A DNA stretch of 24,181 nt from JBQCEE01 sp051960575 (lineage in GTDB: Bacteria; Actinomycetota; Actinomycetes; Mycobacteriales; Jatrophihabitantaceae). The notes under the pieces are model-generated. The model did not search any database, was not told the origin of the DNA, and saw nothing but the letters and a program-made list of their open reading frames with translations. The position numbers and the translations under genes are program-made. Location of the stretch: assembly GCF_051960575.1 (NCBI RefSeq), contig NZ_JBQCEE010000076.1:1-24181 (forward strand). The letters run 5' to 3'. Of this stretch, positions 7,967 through 16,158 are shown in pieces. Each line of letters opens with the position of its first letter. The stretch's first letter is position 1.

Positions 7967-9628
7967 TCAGCCGGACCGGCGCGAGAGCAGCACGACGCAG
8001 ATGTCGTCCTCGGCCTCGGTGCCGGTGAGCTCGGCGACCAACCGCTCGGCACGGTGCTGCGCCGAGTACGACGCGTCCATGTCGGACGCGACGGCGCACA
8101 GCTCCGGGATCCCCTCGGCGATCGGGCGGCGCCGGCTCTCGACCAGGCCGTCGGTGTAGATCAGCAGGTCGAACGGTGCCGCCAGTCGCACGGTCGCCTC
8201 GCGGCGGGACTGGCCGGGCACGAGGCGCAGCGGGGCGTCCAGCACCGCGTCGAGCAGCACGACCCGACCGTCCGCCGCCCGATCGCCGTCGCCGACGATC
8301 GCGATGGGCGGCGGGTGGCCGGCGTTGCTGTAGACCAGCTCGCCGCTGGCCGGGCGGTAGCGCGCGACGAGCGCCGTGGCGTGCTCGCGGTGCTCGGTGA
8401 ACTCGAGCAGCCGCGACGCGGCCTCGAGCGCACGCCCGGGGGTGAAGCCCGCCGTGAGGAAGCCGCGCAGGGCGTTGCGCACCTCGGCCATGACCGTCGC
8501 GGTGGTGACGCCGTGACCCGAGACGTCGCCGACGACGAGTGCCACCGTGCCGTCGCGCAGGTCGATCACGTCCCACCAGTCGCCGCCGACCCCGCGGTCG
8601 CCCGCCGCCGGCAGGTACGCGGCGCCGACGTCGTGACCCGCGATCGACGGTGTGCCGGCGGGCAACAACGCCTGTTGCAGCCGCTCGGCGATGGCCCGTT
8701 CGGTCTGTACCTCGAGCACGTTGAGGTACGCGGCGGCGGTGCGGGCGGCGATGTCCTGCAGCGTCGGCCACTCGTCGGTCGGCACACCGTCGGGAGCGAC
8801 GACCGCCGCCACCCCGACGACCGTGCCGCCGTGCGCCCGCAGGGGCACCGCGACGCCGCTCGACGTGCGCGAGCGCTGCACGGCGTCGACGTACTCCGGC
8901 GCGTCCGAGACCTGGTGGGCCGACGCCTCGACGAACGGCTCGAAGGCGATGACCTCGCCGGTGCGCAGGGCCCGCACGACCGGGACGTCGGAGGAGGCCG
9001 GTACGGGGTGGCGGTTGACGAGCTGCGCAGCCAGACCGGGTTCGGTCGAGGCGACCGCGGCGCGGCGCAGCAGCGGGCCCTCGGCGACGAAGACCGCAGC
9101 GAAGGTTCCCACCGCGGGCACGAGCGCGTCGGCGAAGCGGTGCAGCACGTCGTCGCCGGACACCGCGTCGAGCAGGCTGCGGGAGACGTCGGCGATGAGC
9201 GCCAGCCGGCGCGTCGCCGCCTCGGCGGTCGCGCGGGCGGCCCACTGCTCGCTGAGGTCGACCATCAGCGACAGGCCGGTGCCGGCCGCGCGGTCGAGGT
9301 GGGCGGACGCGACCAGGAGGGGCACCCGGCTGCCGTCCTTGCGCACGTACTCCTTCTCGTACGGGGCGTGCGAGCCCCGGTCGCGCAGCTCGGCGACCTT
9401 CACCTCGTCGATCGCGCGGTACTCGGGCGGGGTGATGGCCACCCAGTCGATGCGTCCGGCCTCGAGGTCGTCGCGCGTGTACCCGACCATCTGCAGGAAC
9501 GCGTCGTTCGCCTCGCTGACGGCGCCGTCGACGTGCCAGTGGATGACGCCGACGATCCCGGTCTCGGTGAGGGTGCGGTAGCGGTGCTCCGCCTCCGCCC
9601 CGCGGACCGTGCGGTCGTCGTCCGACAC
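7967..9628 (-). CDS. PAS-GAF-PP2C (SpoIIE/RsbU-like) Ser/Thr phosphatase
   Basis: Predicted 553-residue cytosolic sensor phosphatase. PAS domain (about 15-130, with ANDAFLQMVGYTRDDL and EYVRKDGSRVP), GAF domain (about 140-300), an RLQQALLP linker helix, then the PPM/SpoIIE domain (about 325-550). Metal-binding residues are present: GGDWWDV (D350), VGDVSGHG (D368), YTDGLVES (D493) and EDDICVVLL (D541/D542). Such proteins usually dephosphorylate an anti-sigma-factor antagonist and so activate a partner-switching sigma pathway. No antagonist, anti-sigma kinase or sigma factor gene is in the window, so its target must be elsewhere. There is no transmembrane segment, so the input is probably a cytosolic ligand or redox signal. 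The start is GTG at 9628, with the weak purine-rich sequence GGACGGTGAGCG just upstream. Confidence 0.88.
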   Translation of the reverse strand: MSDDDRTVRGAEAEHRYRTLTETGIVGVIHWHVDGAVSEANDAFLQMVGYTRDDLEAGRIDWVAITPPEYRAIDEVKVAELRDRGSHAPYEKEYVRKDGSRVPLLVASAHLDRAAGTGLSLMVDLSEQWAARATAEAATRRLALIADVSRSLLDAVSGDDVLHRFADALVPAVGTFAAVFVAEGPLLRRAAVASTEPGLAAQLVNRHPVPASSDVPVVRALRTGEVIAFEPFVEASAHQVSDAPEYVDAVQRSRTSSGVAVPLRAHGGTVVGVAAVVAPDGVPTDEWPTLQDIAARTAAAYLNVLEVQTERAIAERLQQALLPAGTPSIAGHDVGAAYLPAAGDRGVGGDWWDVIDLRDGTVALVVGDVSGHGVTTATVMAEVRNALRGFLTAGFTPGRALEAASRLLEFTEHREHATALVARYRPASGELVYSNAGHPPPIAIVGDGDRAADGRVVLLDAVLDAPLRLVPGQSRREATVRLAAPFDLLIYTDGLVESRRRPIAEGIPELCAVASDMDASYSAQHRAERLVAELTGTEAEDDICVVLLSRRSG

Positions 9629-9705
9629 CGCTCACCGTCCGCCCCGCGCAACACCGACCGGTCCGGTGGTTCCGGCGGCGGCTGCGTCCGGCGCCATCCT
9701 GCCAG

Positions 9706-9723
9706 GACGGGCCGCGGCCCGTC
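9706..9723. promoter_or_regulatory. perfect 18-bp palindrome between tRNA-Leu and the phosphatase gene
   Basis: GACGGGCCGCGGCCCGTC is identical to its reverse complement. It lies 16-33 bases downstream of the tRNA-Leu 3' end and about 78 bases upstream of the phosphatase start, both read on the minus strand. It could be the tRNA terminator stem (no T-run follows) or a dimeric repressor operator for the phosphatase gene. The sequence alone does not decide between them. Confidence 0.4.
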
Positions 9724-9738
9724 GCGTGGGTCATCGAG

Positions 9739-9821
9739 TGGGCAAGGGGGGAGTTGAACCCCCACGTCCTTACGGACACACGGACCTGAACCGTGCGCGT
9801 CTGCCATTCCGCCACTTGCCC
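9739..9821 (-). tRNA. tRNA-Leu (anticodon CAG)
   Basis: Read on the minus strand, a 7-bp acceptor stem GGGCAAG/CTTGCCC closes an 83-base cloverleaf. The anticodon stem CACGG/CCGTG frames the loop TTCAGGT with anticodon CAG (bases 9788-9786), reading CUG. The long variable arm typical of class II leucine tRNAs follows (GTCCGTAAGGAC), then the T arm (GGGGG TTCAACT CCCCC). The discriminator base is A, and the CCA end is not encoded (ACTC follows). It lies upstream of, and in the same orientation as, the PAS-GAF-PP2C gene, and divergent from fhaA. Confidence 0.96.
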
Positions 9822-9929
9822 GGCGAGCCGCTCGAAGATCGCTGCACGGCGGGCGTGAGGAGTCTTACGGCTGACAGAAAGGTAGCACGGCGCTCATCGC
9901 AGGAACCGGGGCCTTCAGGGTCTGGCGGC

Positions 9930-9935
9930 TAGACT
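9930..9935 (+). promoter_or_regulatory. -10 element of the putative fhaA-pknB operon promoter
   Basis: TAGACT matches the TANNNT actinobacterial -10 pattern. It sits in the 214-base gap between tRNA-Leu and fhaA and implies a 5' leader of roughly 95 bases. No recognisable -35 hexamer is present at 16-18 bases. The remainder of the gap holds no open reading frame that I would call. Confidence 0.35.
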
Positions 9936-10035
9936 CGCTGCCAGTCCGCCCGCCCGACGTCCCGTGCGGCGCCGGTCGCCGCTGTTCGCGAGCCGGTCCG
10001 ACCACGGGCCCGGAACCGCCGCGAAGGAGGTGCCG

Positions 10036-10977
10036 ATGAGCCTGGCCCAGCGCTTCGAACGCCGCCTCGAGGGGCTCGTCGGCTCGGCCTTCGCGCGTGT
10101 CTTCAAGGGCCAGGTCGAGCCGGTCGAGATCGGCACGGCGCTCCAGCGGGAGGCGGCCGACAAGCGCAACGTCATGGGCAACGGCCAGGTCATGTCGCCG
10201 AACCGGTACCGCGTGACGCTCGCGACGAGCGACTACGAGCGGCTCGTGCCGTGGGAGACGCAGCTGACGAACTCCCTCGCCGAGCTGGTGCAGGAGTACC
10301 TGGACGAGAACCGGTGGACGACCATCGGTGACGTCGAGGTGTACCTCGCCCACGACGAGCAGCTGCACACCGGCGTCTTCGGTGTCGCGTCGCGGATGGA
10401 GCCCAACGCCCCGCCGCGCCGCCGGCCGCACGACTCGCTGTCGATGCCGGCGGTGGCCGCCGAGGTGCGTCCGGACGACGGCTTCGCGGCCTACGCCCCG
10501 GCCGCCGCCGATCCCGCGCGGCAGACCGTCTTCGCGCCGCCGTACCAGCAGCCGCAGCAGTACCCGCCGCCACAGCCTCAGTTCGCGCCGCCGCAGCAGT
10601 ACGGCCCGCCGCCGGGGCAGTTCGCACCCCAGGGCGCGCCGCAGGCCCCGCAGCAGCCGTGGGCACCACCACCTCAGGCGCCGGCGGGGGCCGCCGCCGC
10701 CCTCGTGATCGACCAGACGAACCAGCGCTACGAGCTGCGGGTCGGCAGCAACATCGTCGGGCGGGGCGACGCCGCCGACCTCCAACTGCTCGACCACGGC
10801 ATCTCGCGACGGCACCTGGACGTGCAGTTCGACGGCAACTTCGCGACCGCCTACGACCTCGGCTCGACCAACGGCAGTGCCGTCAACGGCCGCGAGATCA
10901 CCAGCCAGCTGCTGCGGCACGGCGACGTGATCCGCATCGGCCACACGCGCATCGTCTTCCAGCAGGAACGCCGGTGA
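10036..10977 (+). CDS. fhaA: FhaA: DUF3662 plus FHA phosphothreonine-binding protein
   Basis: Predicted 313-residue cytosolic regulator. Residues 1 to about 120 are the DUF3662 domain (SLAQRFERRLEGLVGSAFAR at the start, ending LHTGVFGV), then a Pro/Gln-rich flexible linker (about 150-220), then an FHA domain (about 222-312). The FHA phosphothreonine pocket is intact: GR at 242-243, SRRH at 257-260, STNG at 277-280. In mycobacteria FhaA binds phosphorylated partners of PknB, including the flippase-associated MviN, and moderates peptidoglycan synthesis. T112, in LHTGVF, is a plausible phosphorylation site by position only. The ATG at 10036 has a strong GAAGGAGG ribosome site 5 bases upstream. 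It is the first gene of the operon, 4 bases before fhaB. Confidence 0.92.
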   Translation: MSLAQRFERRLEGLVGSAFARVFKGQVEPVEIGTALQREAADKRNVMGNGQVMSPNRYRVTLATSDYERLVPWETQLTNSLAELVQEYLDENRWTTIGDVEVYLAHDEQLHTGVFGVASRMEPNAPPRRRPHDSLSMPAVAAEVRPDDGFAAYAPAAADPARQTVFAPPYQQPQQYPPPQPQFAPPQQYGPPPGQFAPQGAPQAPQQPWAPPPQAPAGAAAALVIDQTNQRYELRVGSNIVGRGDAADLQLLDHGISRRHLDVQFDGNFATAYDLGSTNGSAVNGREITSQLLRHGDVIRIGHTRIVFQQERR

Positions 10978-10981
10978 GCGG

Positions 10982-11458
10982 ATGAACTCCGCCCTCGCGC
11001 TGCAGCTGATGCGGTTCGGGTTCCTGGCGCTGCTGTGGCTGTTCGTCTTCGCGGCCCTGCGGGTGATCCGCCTCGACCTGCGCACGAGCGGCGCGCCCCG
11101 CGTCGCGACACCGCCGCCGGCGCGCCGGCGCGGCCGCAACGACGCCGCGGCGCCGCAGGTGGTGCGCGGCCAGCCGACCCACCTGCTCGTCACCGAGGGC
11201 GGCCTCGCCGGCACCCGCATCGGACTCACCGGCGCCCCGGTGCTCATCGGCCGCGCGAACGACTCGACGCTCGTGCTCACCGACGACTACGTGAGCACGC
11301 GCCACGCCCGCATCTCGTTCGTCGACAACCGGTGGATGGTCGAGGACCTCGGCTCGACCAACGGCACCTACCTCGGTACGCGGAAGGTCGACGGGCCGAT
11401 CCCCCTCGAGGTCGGTGTGCCGCTGCGCATCGGCAAGACCGTGCTGGAACTGCGCTAG
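10982..11458 (+). CDS. fhaB: FhaB/FipA: membrane-anchored FHA protein
   Basis: Predicted 158-residue protein with one N-terminal transmembrane helix (about 8-28, LMRFGFLALLWLFVFAAL), a basic Pro/Arg linker, and a C-terminal cytosolic FHA domain (about 66-158). The phosphothreonine-binding signature is complete: IGR, STRHARI and GSTNGTYLG. In mycobacteria the equivalent protein (FhaB, FipA) is phosphorylated by the PASTA kinase and links FtsZ and division proteins, with PstP reversing the modification. It starts 4 bases after the fhaA stop, and its TAG stop shares one base with the GTG start of pstP. The set therefore looks like one tightly coupled operon. Confidence 0.9.
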   Translation: MNSALALQLMRFGFLALLWLFVFAALRVIRLDLRTSGAPRVATPPPARRRGRNDAAAPQVVRGQPTHLLVTEGGLAGTRIGLTGAPVLIGRANDSTLVLTDDYVSTRHARISFVDNRWMVEDLGSTNGTYLGTRKVDGPIPLEVGVPLRIGKTVLELR

Positions 11459-12912
11459 TGGCACTCCACCTGCGCTACGCCGTGCGCTCCGACCTCGGGT
11501 TGGTGCGCACGAACAACGAGGACTCGGTCTACGCCGGGCCCCGGCTGCTCGCGATCGCCGACGGCATGGGCGGGCACGCGGCCGGCGAGGTCGCGTCCAA
11601 GATCGTCATCGGGACGCTCGAGAACCTGGACGAGGACCGCGGGTTCGACGACCTGATCAGCACGCTGCGCGACACCGTCGCCGAGGCGAACCAGCGCATC
11701 GCCCGGGCGGTCGAGGAGCAGCGCGAGCTCGAGGGCATGGGCACCACGCTCACCGCGCTGCGCTTCCGCGGCGGCCAGGTCGGGCTGGTGCACGTCGGCG
11801 ACTCGCGGGCCTACCTGTTCCGCGGCGGCGTGCTCTCGCAGATCACGCACGACGACACCTATGTGCAGTACCTCGTCGACAGCGGCAAGCTCACGCCCGA
11901 GGAGGCGAAGGACCACCCGCGCCGGTCGGTGATCCTCAAGGCGCTGCTCGGGTCGGAGGTCGCCCCCGACGTCTCGATCCGCGAGGCGCAGGCGGGCGAC
12001 CGCTACCTGCTCTGCTCCGACGGGCTGTCCGACGTCGTCAGCGAGCAGACGATCGGCGAGACGATGATGATCGCCGACACACAGGAGTGCGCCGACCGGC
12101 TCGTCGAGCTCGCCCTGCGTGGCGGCGGGCCGGACAACGTCACGGTGATCGTCGCCGACGTCATCGAGGCCGGGTTCGGCGACGGCGTCGACCTCACGCC
12201 GGTCGTCGCGGGCGCGCTGGTCGACGGCGCGAGCGCGGACGAGTCCGGCGACAGCCCGGCCGAGAAGGCGCGCGACCTGACCCGCACCGTCGCCCTGCCC
12301 GTGACGCCCCCCGAGCCGACCGCCTCGACCGGACGCCGCTGGGGCTGGCGGCGCTGGGTACTGGTGCTCGGCGTCCCGCTGCTGGTGGTCGCCGCGCTCG
12401 CCGGCACCTATGCGTGGACGCGCACGCAGTGGTTCGTCGGGAAGGACGGCAACCGGGTCGCGATCTTCCGCGGGGTGAACGCCGGGCTCGGGCCGCTGAA
12501 GCTGTACACCGTCGACAGCCACTACGGCGGGCTCACCATCGACGAGCTGCCGCCCGCCTACCAGGGCCGCATCACCGACGGCATCAGCGTCGACAGCCTG
12601 CAGGCCGGCATGCGCAAGATCGACGAACTGGCCGGACTGGTGAACCCCAGCACCCCGCCGGCGCCGACCCCCGTGCCGTCGTCACCTGCGCCGTCGTCAC
12701 CCGCGACGAGCTGTTCGTCCGGTGCGTCGGCGAGCCCGCCGCGGTCGTCGGCGGCGCCGTCGACGAGATCGTCGAGCGGCACGGCGCGCCCGCGGCTCAC
12801 CACCTCGAAGCTGCCCGTGCCGACGAGCACGTCGCCGCGTGCGGCCACCCCGTCGGCGTCGCTGTCCGGGTCGATCGGCAGCACCGTCGGAGCTTGTGGC
12901 AGCGGACGATGA
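11458..12912 (+). CDS. pstP: PstP: PP2C-family Ser/Thr protein phosphatase
   Basis: Predicted 484-residue membrane phosphatase that reverses PknB phosphorylation of cell-wall and division proteins. Residues 1 to about 235 are the PP2C domain with its metal ligands: NNEDS (E21, D22), ADGMGGH (D35, G36), VGDSRAY (D115), CSDGLSD (D188) and GPDNVTV (D226). A cytoplasmic linker, a single transmembrane helix (about 299-320, VLVLGVPLLVVAALAGTYA) and an extracellular part follow. The extracellular part keeps VAIFRGVN and then ends in a Ser/Pro/Thr-rich tail of about 80 residues, reading into ACGSGR. The alternative plus frame of that tail (12661-12908) also has coding-like codon use. The GTG start at 11458 overlaps the fhaB stop, and the TGA overlaps rodA as ATGA. 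The mycobacterial homologue is about 30 residues longer. Confidence 0.92.
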   Translation: MALHLRYAVRSDLGLVRTNNEDSVYAGPRLLAIADGMGGHAAGEVASKIVIGTLENLDEDRGFDDLISTLRDTVAEANQRIARAVEEQRELEGMGTTLTALRFRGGQVGLVHVGDSRAYLFRGGVLSQITHDDTYVQYLVDSGKLTPEEAKDHPRRSVILKALLGSEVAPDVSIREAQAGDRYLLCSDGLSDVVSEQTIGETMMIADTQECADRLVELALRGGGPDNVTVIVADVIEAGFGDGVDLTPVVAGALVDGASADESGDSPAEKARDLTRTVALPVTPPEPTASTGRRWGWRRWVLVLGVPLLVVAALAGTYAWTRTQWFVGKDGNRVAIFRGVNAGLGPLKLYTVDSHYGGLTIDELPPAYQGRITDGISVDSLQAGMRKIDELAGLVNPSTPPAPTPVPSSPAPSSPATSCSSGASASPPRSSAAPSTRSSSGTARPRLTTSKLPVPTSTSPRAATPSASLSGSIGSTVGACGSGR

Positions 12913-14303
12913 CCACCCTCGCACCGCAGCTGCGCATCCCGACGCGCCGCACGGCCGAACTGCTGCTCCTGCTCTTCGCCGTGCTCATCGTCGTCGGCGC
13001 CGAGGCCGCCGTCGAGGCCGCGCGCGACGGCCACTTCTCGCACCGGCTCGCCACCTACGCCGCCGTCCCCATCGTCGTCGGGCTGGTCGCGCACCTGGTG
13101 ATCCGCAAGGTCGCGCGGTACGCCGATCCGCTGCTGCTGCCGATCGTCGTCCTGCTCAACGGCCTCGGGCTGGTGATGATCCATCGTCTCGACCTCGGGC
13201 TGAAGCAGCGTCTCGGCGCCGACTACGGCGGCGCGGCGGCGCCGACCCAGGTGCTGTGGACGGCCATCGGCGTCACGCTGTTCATCGCGCTGATCGTGCT
13301 CGTGCGCGACCACCGGGTGCTGCAGCGCTACGCCTACACCCTCGCCCTGCTCGGCCTGTTCTTCCTCCTGCTGCCGGCGGTGCTGCCGGCCCGCTTCAGC
13401 GAGGTGAACGGGGCGCGCATCTGGATCCGGCTGGCGGGCTTCTCGATCCAGCCGGGCGAGTTCGCGAAGATCCTGCTGACCGTCTTCGGTGCCGCGTACC
13501 TCGTCACCAAGCGGGACGTGCTGGCGCTCGCGGGACGCCGGGTGCTGGGCATCGACTTCCCACGCGGACGCGACTTCGGGCCGCTGCTGCTCGTCTGGCT
13601 CATGTGCATCGGCGTGCTCGTGCGCGGGCACGACCTGGGCACGTCCCTGCTGTTCTTCGGGCTGTTCGTCGTCCTGCTCTACGTCGCCACCGAGCGCGTC
13701 AGCTGGGTGATCGTCGGCCTGCTGCTCTTCGTCGTCGGCGCCTACGTCGCCTACCAGCTCTTCGGCACCGTGCAGGTGCGCGTCGGCGTGTGGCTGCACC
13801 CGTTCTCGGCCGCGCACGACGCCGACGGCTACCAGCTGCGCCAGTCACTGTTCGGGCTCGGCACCGGCGGCATCTTCGGCACCGGCCTCGGCAACGGCCA
13901 CCCCGAACTGGTGCCGCTGCCCGCCACCGACTTCATCATCTCGAGCTTCGGTGAGGAGACGGGGCTGGTCGGGCTGGCCGGCCTGCTCGTGCTCTACGCC
14001 GTCTTCGTCACCCGCGGCATGGCCGCCGGTCTCGGCGTGCGCGACGCGTTCGGCAAGCTGCTCGCCTGCGGGCTGTCGTTCCTCATGGCGCTGCAGCTGT
14101 TCGTCGTGGTCGCCGGCGTCACCAGGCTGCTGCCCGAGACCGGTCTCACCACGCCGTTCCTGTCCTACGGCGGCTCGTCGCTGCTCGGCAGCTGGATCAT
14201 CCTCGCGCTGCTGCTGCGCATCTCGGACGCCGCCCGCCGGCCCGCGACCGTGCCGCCCGCGCCCCCCGCACGCACCGCCGCCCCGATCGATGCGCTGGTC
14301 TGA
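12909..14303 (+). CDS. rodA: RodA/FtsW-type SEDS peptidoglycan glycosyltransferase
   Basis: Predicted 464-residue polytopic membrane protein (about ten helices) that polymerises lipid II into glycan strands, working with the class B PBP encoded next. Family signatures present: NGARIWIRL and IQPGEFAKI early, GHDLGTSLLFF (the essential SEDS Asp in an extracellular loop), GFGTG-like GIFGTGLGNG, PATDFIISSFGEE, and TTPFLSYGGSSL near the C-terminus. Operon position between pstP and pbpA identifies it as the RodA paralogue of elongation, not the division FtsW in the dcw cluster. The ATG lies in an ATGA overlap with pstP, and the stop is 3 bases before pbpA. The Pro/Ala-rich cytosolic C-terminus is short. 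Confidence 0.9.
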   Translation: MTTLAPQLRIPTRRTAELLLLLFAVLIVVGAEAAVEAARDGHFSHRLATYAAVPIVVGLVAHLVIRKVARYADPLLLPIVVLLNGLGLVMIHRLDLGLKQRLGADYGGAAAPTQVLWTAIGVTLFIALIVLVRDHRVLQRYAYTLALLGLFFLLLPAVLPARFSEVNGARIWIRLAGFSIQPGEFAKILLTVFGAAYLVTKRDVLALAGRRVLGIDFPRGRDFGPLLLVWLMCIGVLVRGHDLGTSLLFFGLFVVLLYVATERVSWVIVGLLLFVVGAYVAYQLFGTVQVRVGVWLHPFSAAHDADGYQLRQSLFGLGTGGIFGTGLGNGHPELVPLPATDFIISSFGEETGLVGLAGLLVLYAVFVTRGMAAGLGVRDAFGKLLACGLSFLMALQLFVVVAGVTRLLPETGLTTPFLSYGGSSLLGSWIILALLLRISDAARRPATVPPAPPARTAAPIDALV

Positions 14304-14306
14304 ACC

Positions 14307-16115
14307 GTGAACCGTCCCATCCGCAAGGTGGCCGTGGCGCTCGGCGTGCTGTTCGCCGCGCTGTTCGTGAACCTCAACGTCGTCCAGGTGCTGCAGAGCG
14401 ACGAGTACCGCAACGACCCGACGAACCGGCGGGTGCTGCTCGAGGAGTACTCGCACCCGCGCGGCTCGATCGTCGTGCAGGGCAAGGCGATCGCCGACTC
14501 GATCAAGACCAACGACGAGCTCAAGTACCTGCGGCAGTACCCGCAGGGGCCGCTGTACGCGGCCGTCACCGGGTACTACTCCTACGTCTACGGGTCGTCG
14601 GGCATCGAGGGCGTGCGCAACCAGGTGCTGTCGGGCGACGACGAGCGCTTCTTCACCACCCAGTTCACCGGCCTGCTCACCGGGCGCGACCCGCGCGGCG
14701 GCAACGTCGAGCTGACGCTGAACCGGGCCGCGCAGCAGGCCGCGTACGACGCGATGAAGAACCCCGACGGCAGCCTCAAGCGCGGCGCGGTCGTGGCGCT
14801 CGACCCCACGACCGGTGCCGTGCTCGCGCTGGTGTCGACGCCGTCGTTCGACCCGACCGTGCTCAGCTCGCACAACCCGGACGCGATCACGCACGCCTAC
14901 GCCTGTTACAACAGCCTCGACGACGCGCGGAAGCCGGGCGAGACACAGCAGCACCTGAACGACCGCATCCAGGCTCAACTCGTGTTGCGGCAGGGCGGGT
15001 CGACGCTCTACAAGCAGCGCAACGCACAGAACCCGTCGCGCTACCCGCTGTCGTACCTCGACACGTACACGGGGTTCGGCAGCAAGGGCTGCGGTGACGT
15101 GCCCGAGGACCCGACCGCGATGTACCGCGCCAACCCGAGCGATCCCGGGCCGTTGTACGACCGCGCCCTGCGGCAGGTCTATGCCGCCGGCTCGGTGTTC
15201 AAGGTGATCGTCGCGGCGCAGGCGCTCAAGCAGAACCGCACGCCCGAGACCCGCATCGCCGCGCCGAACTCGTACTGGCCGGGCGACCCGGCGCGCACCA
15301 CGCCGTGCCCGGCCGGCACCGCGAGCCCGTGCGTCTCGAACTTCGACCGCGAGCAGTGCGACGACGGCAAGACCGCCACCCTCGAGTTCGCGCTCGCCAA
15401 GTCGTGCAACACCGCCTTCGCCGCCCTGCTCGCCGACCAGCTCGACCTGCAGGGGTTCATCAGCGAGGCCCAGTCGTTCGGGCTCGACGCGCCCTATCGT
15501 CCGGGCCAGTACGACGCGTGCGACCCGCCGGCGATGGAGATCCCGCTCGCGGTCTGTTCATCCACGCCCGGCAGCACCGACGACTTCAGCGACGTCACCG
15601 CTCTCGCCCGCGTGGCCTTCGGCCAGCGCGACGTGCGCATCACGCCGCTGCAGGCGGCGATGATCTCGGCGGCAGTGGCGAACAACGGCACGCTCATGCA
15701 GCCGTACCTCGTGTCGCGCGAACTCGGCCCGACGCTCTCGGTGGTGTCCGAGACACAGCCGAAGCAGCTCGACCAGGTGCTCGAACCCGGCGTGGACGCA
15801 CAGTTGCAGCAGATGATGGAGGCCGTGGTGACCTCGCCCGAGGGCACCGGCGCCTCCGCCGCGATCCCCGGCGTGACCGTCGGCGGCAAGACCGGCACGG
15901 CCGACACCGGCATCTACGTCAACGGCGTGCAGACGCCGCCGCACGCCTGGTTCTCGGGCTTCGCGCTGAAGGACGGACAGCCCAAGATCGCCGTCGCCGT
16001 GATAATCGAGAACGGCGGCGTGGCGGGCAACGAGACCACCGGCGGCCTCGCCGCTGCGCCGGTGGCCAAGGCGGTCATGCAGGCCTATCTGGACTCCCCG
16101 CAGGGAAGCAAGTGA
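14307..16115 (+). CDS. pbpA: PbpA: class B penicillin-binding protein, enlarged
   Basis: Predicted 602-residue D,D-transpeptidase anchored by an N-terminal helix (about 8-30, VALGVLFAALFVNLNVVQV). It crosslinks the strands made by RodA. A short pedestal domain leads to the penicillin-binding domain with all three motifs: S296-VFK, S366-C-N, and K528-TGT. Mycobacterial PbpA is about 490 residues with its serine near 222. Here about 75 extra residues precede the serine, mainly in about 196-275 (from YACYNSL to DPTAMYRANP), and smaller extensions follow. The extra regions bring cysteines (YACYN, GCGDV, PCPAG, SPCVSN, EQCDDG, DACDPP and AVCSS), which could form extracellular disulfides. Starts at GTG 14307, 3 bases after the rodA stop. 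It ends 43 bases before pknB. Confidence 0.93.
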   Translation: MNRPIRKVAVALGVLFAALFVNLNVVQVLQSDEYRNDPTNRRVLLEEYSHPRGSIVVQGKAIADSIKTNDELKYLRQYPQGPLYAAVTGYYSYVYGSSGIEGVRNQVLSGDDERFFTTQFTGLLTGRDPRGGNVELTLNRAAQQAAYDAMKNPDGSLKRGAVVALDPTTGAVLALVSTPSFDPTVLSSHNPDAITHAYACYNSLDDARKPGETQQHLNDRIQAQLVLRQGGSTLYKQRNAQNPSRYPLSYLDTYTGFGSKGCGDVPEDPTAMYRANPSDPGPLYDRALRQVYAAGSVFKVIVAAQALKQNRTPETRIAAPNSYWPGDPARTTPCPAGTASPCVSNFDREQCDDGKTATLEFALAKSCNTAFAALLADQLDLQGFISEAQSFGLDAPYRPGQYDACDPPAMEIPLAVCSSTPGSTDDFSDVTALARVAFGQRDVRITPLQAAMISAAVANNGTLMQPYLVSRELGPTLSVVSETQPKQLDQVLEPGVDAQLQQMMEAVVTSPEGTGASAAIPGVTVGGKTGTADTGIYVNGVQTPPHAWFSGFALKDGQPKIAVAVIIENGGVAGNETTGGLAAAPVAKAVMQAYLDSPQGSK

Positions 16116-16158
16116 CGGACGTGACGACCCCACCGACCACCCACGACAGGAGCGCGGC

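Noticed and set aside
7881..9815. Minus-strand frame of 644 codons over the phosphatase and tRNA
   Set aside because: It starts by translating the tRNA-Leu sequence (EWQTRTVQVRV) and is out of frame with the PAS-GAF-PP2C protein; typical high-GC shadow.
11415..12908. Plus-strand frame of about 500 codons ahead of rodA
   Set aside because: Most of it is the Arg/Ala-rich shadow of pstP. RodA homology begins at the ATGA overlap at 12909. Only the last 80 codons are worth a second look and are listed as a finding.
12558..13817. Minus-strand frame of 419 codons opposite pstP tail and rodA
   Set aside because: Glu/Asp/Gln/His-rich composition is the usual antisense of a membrane protein gene; no domain or ribosome site.
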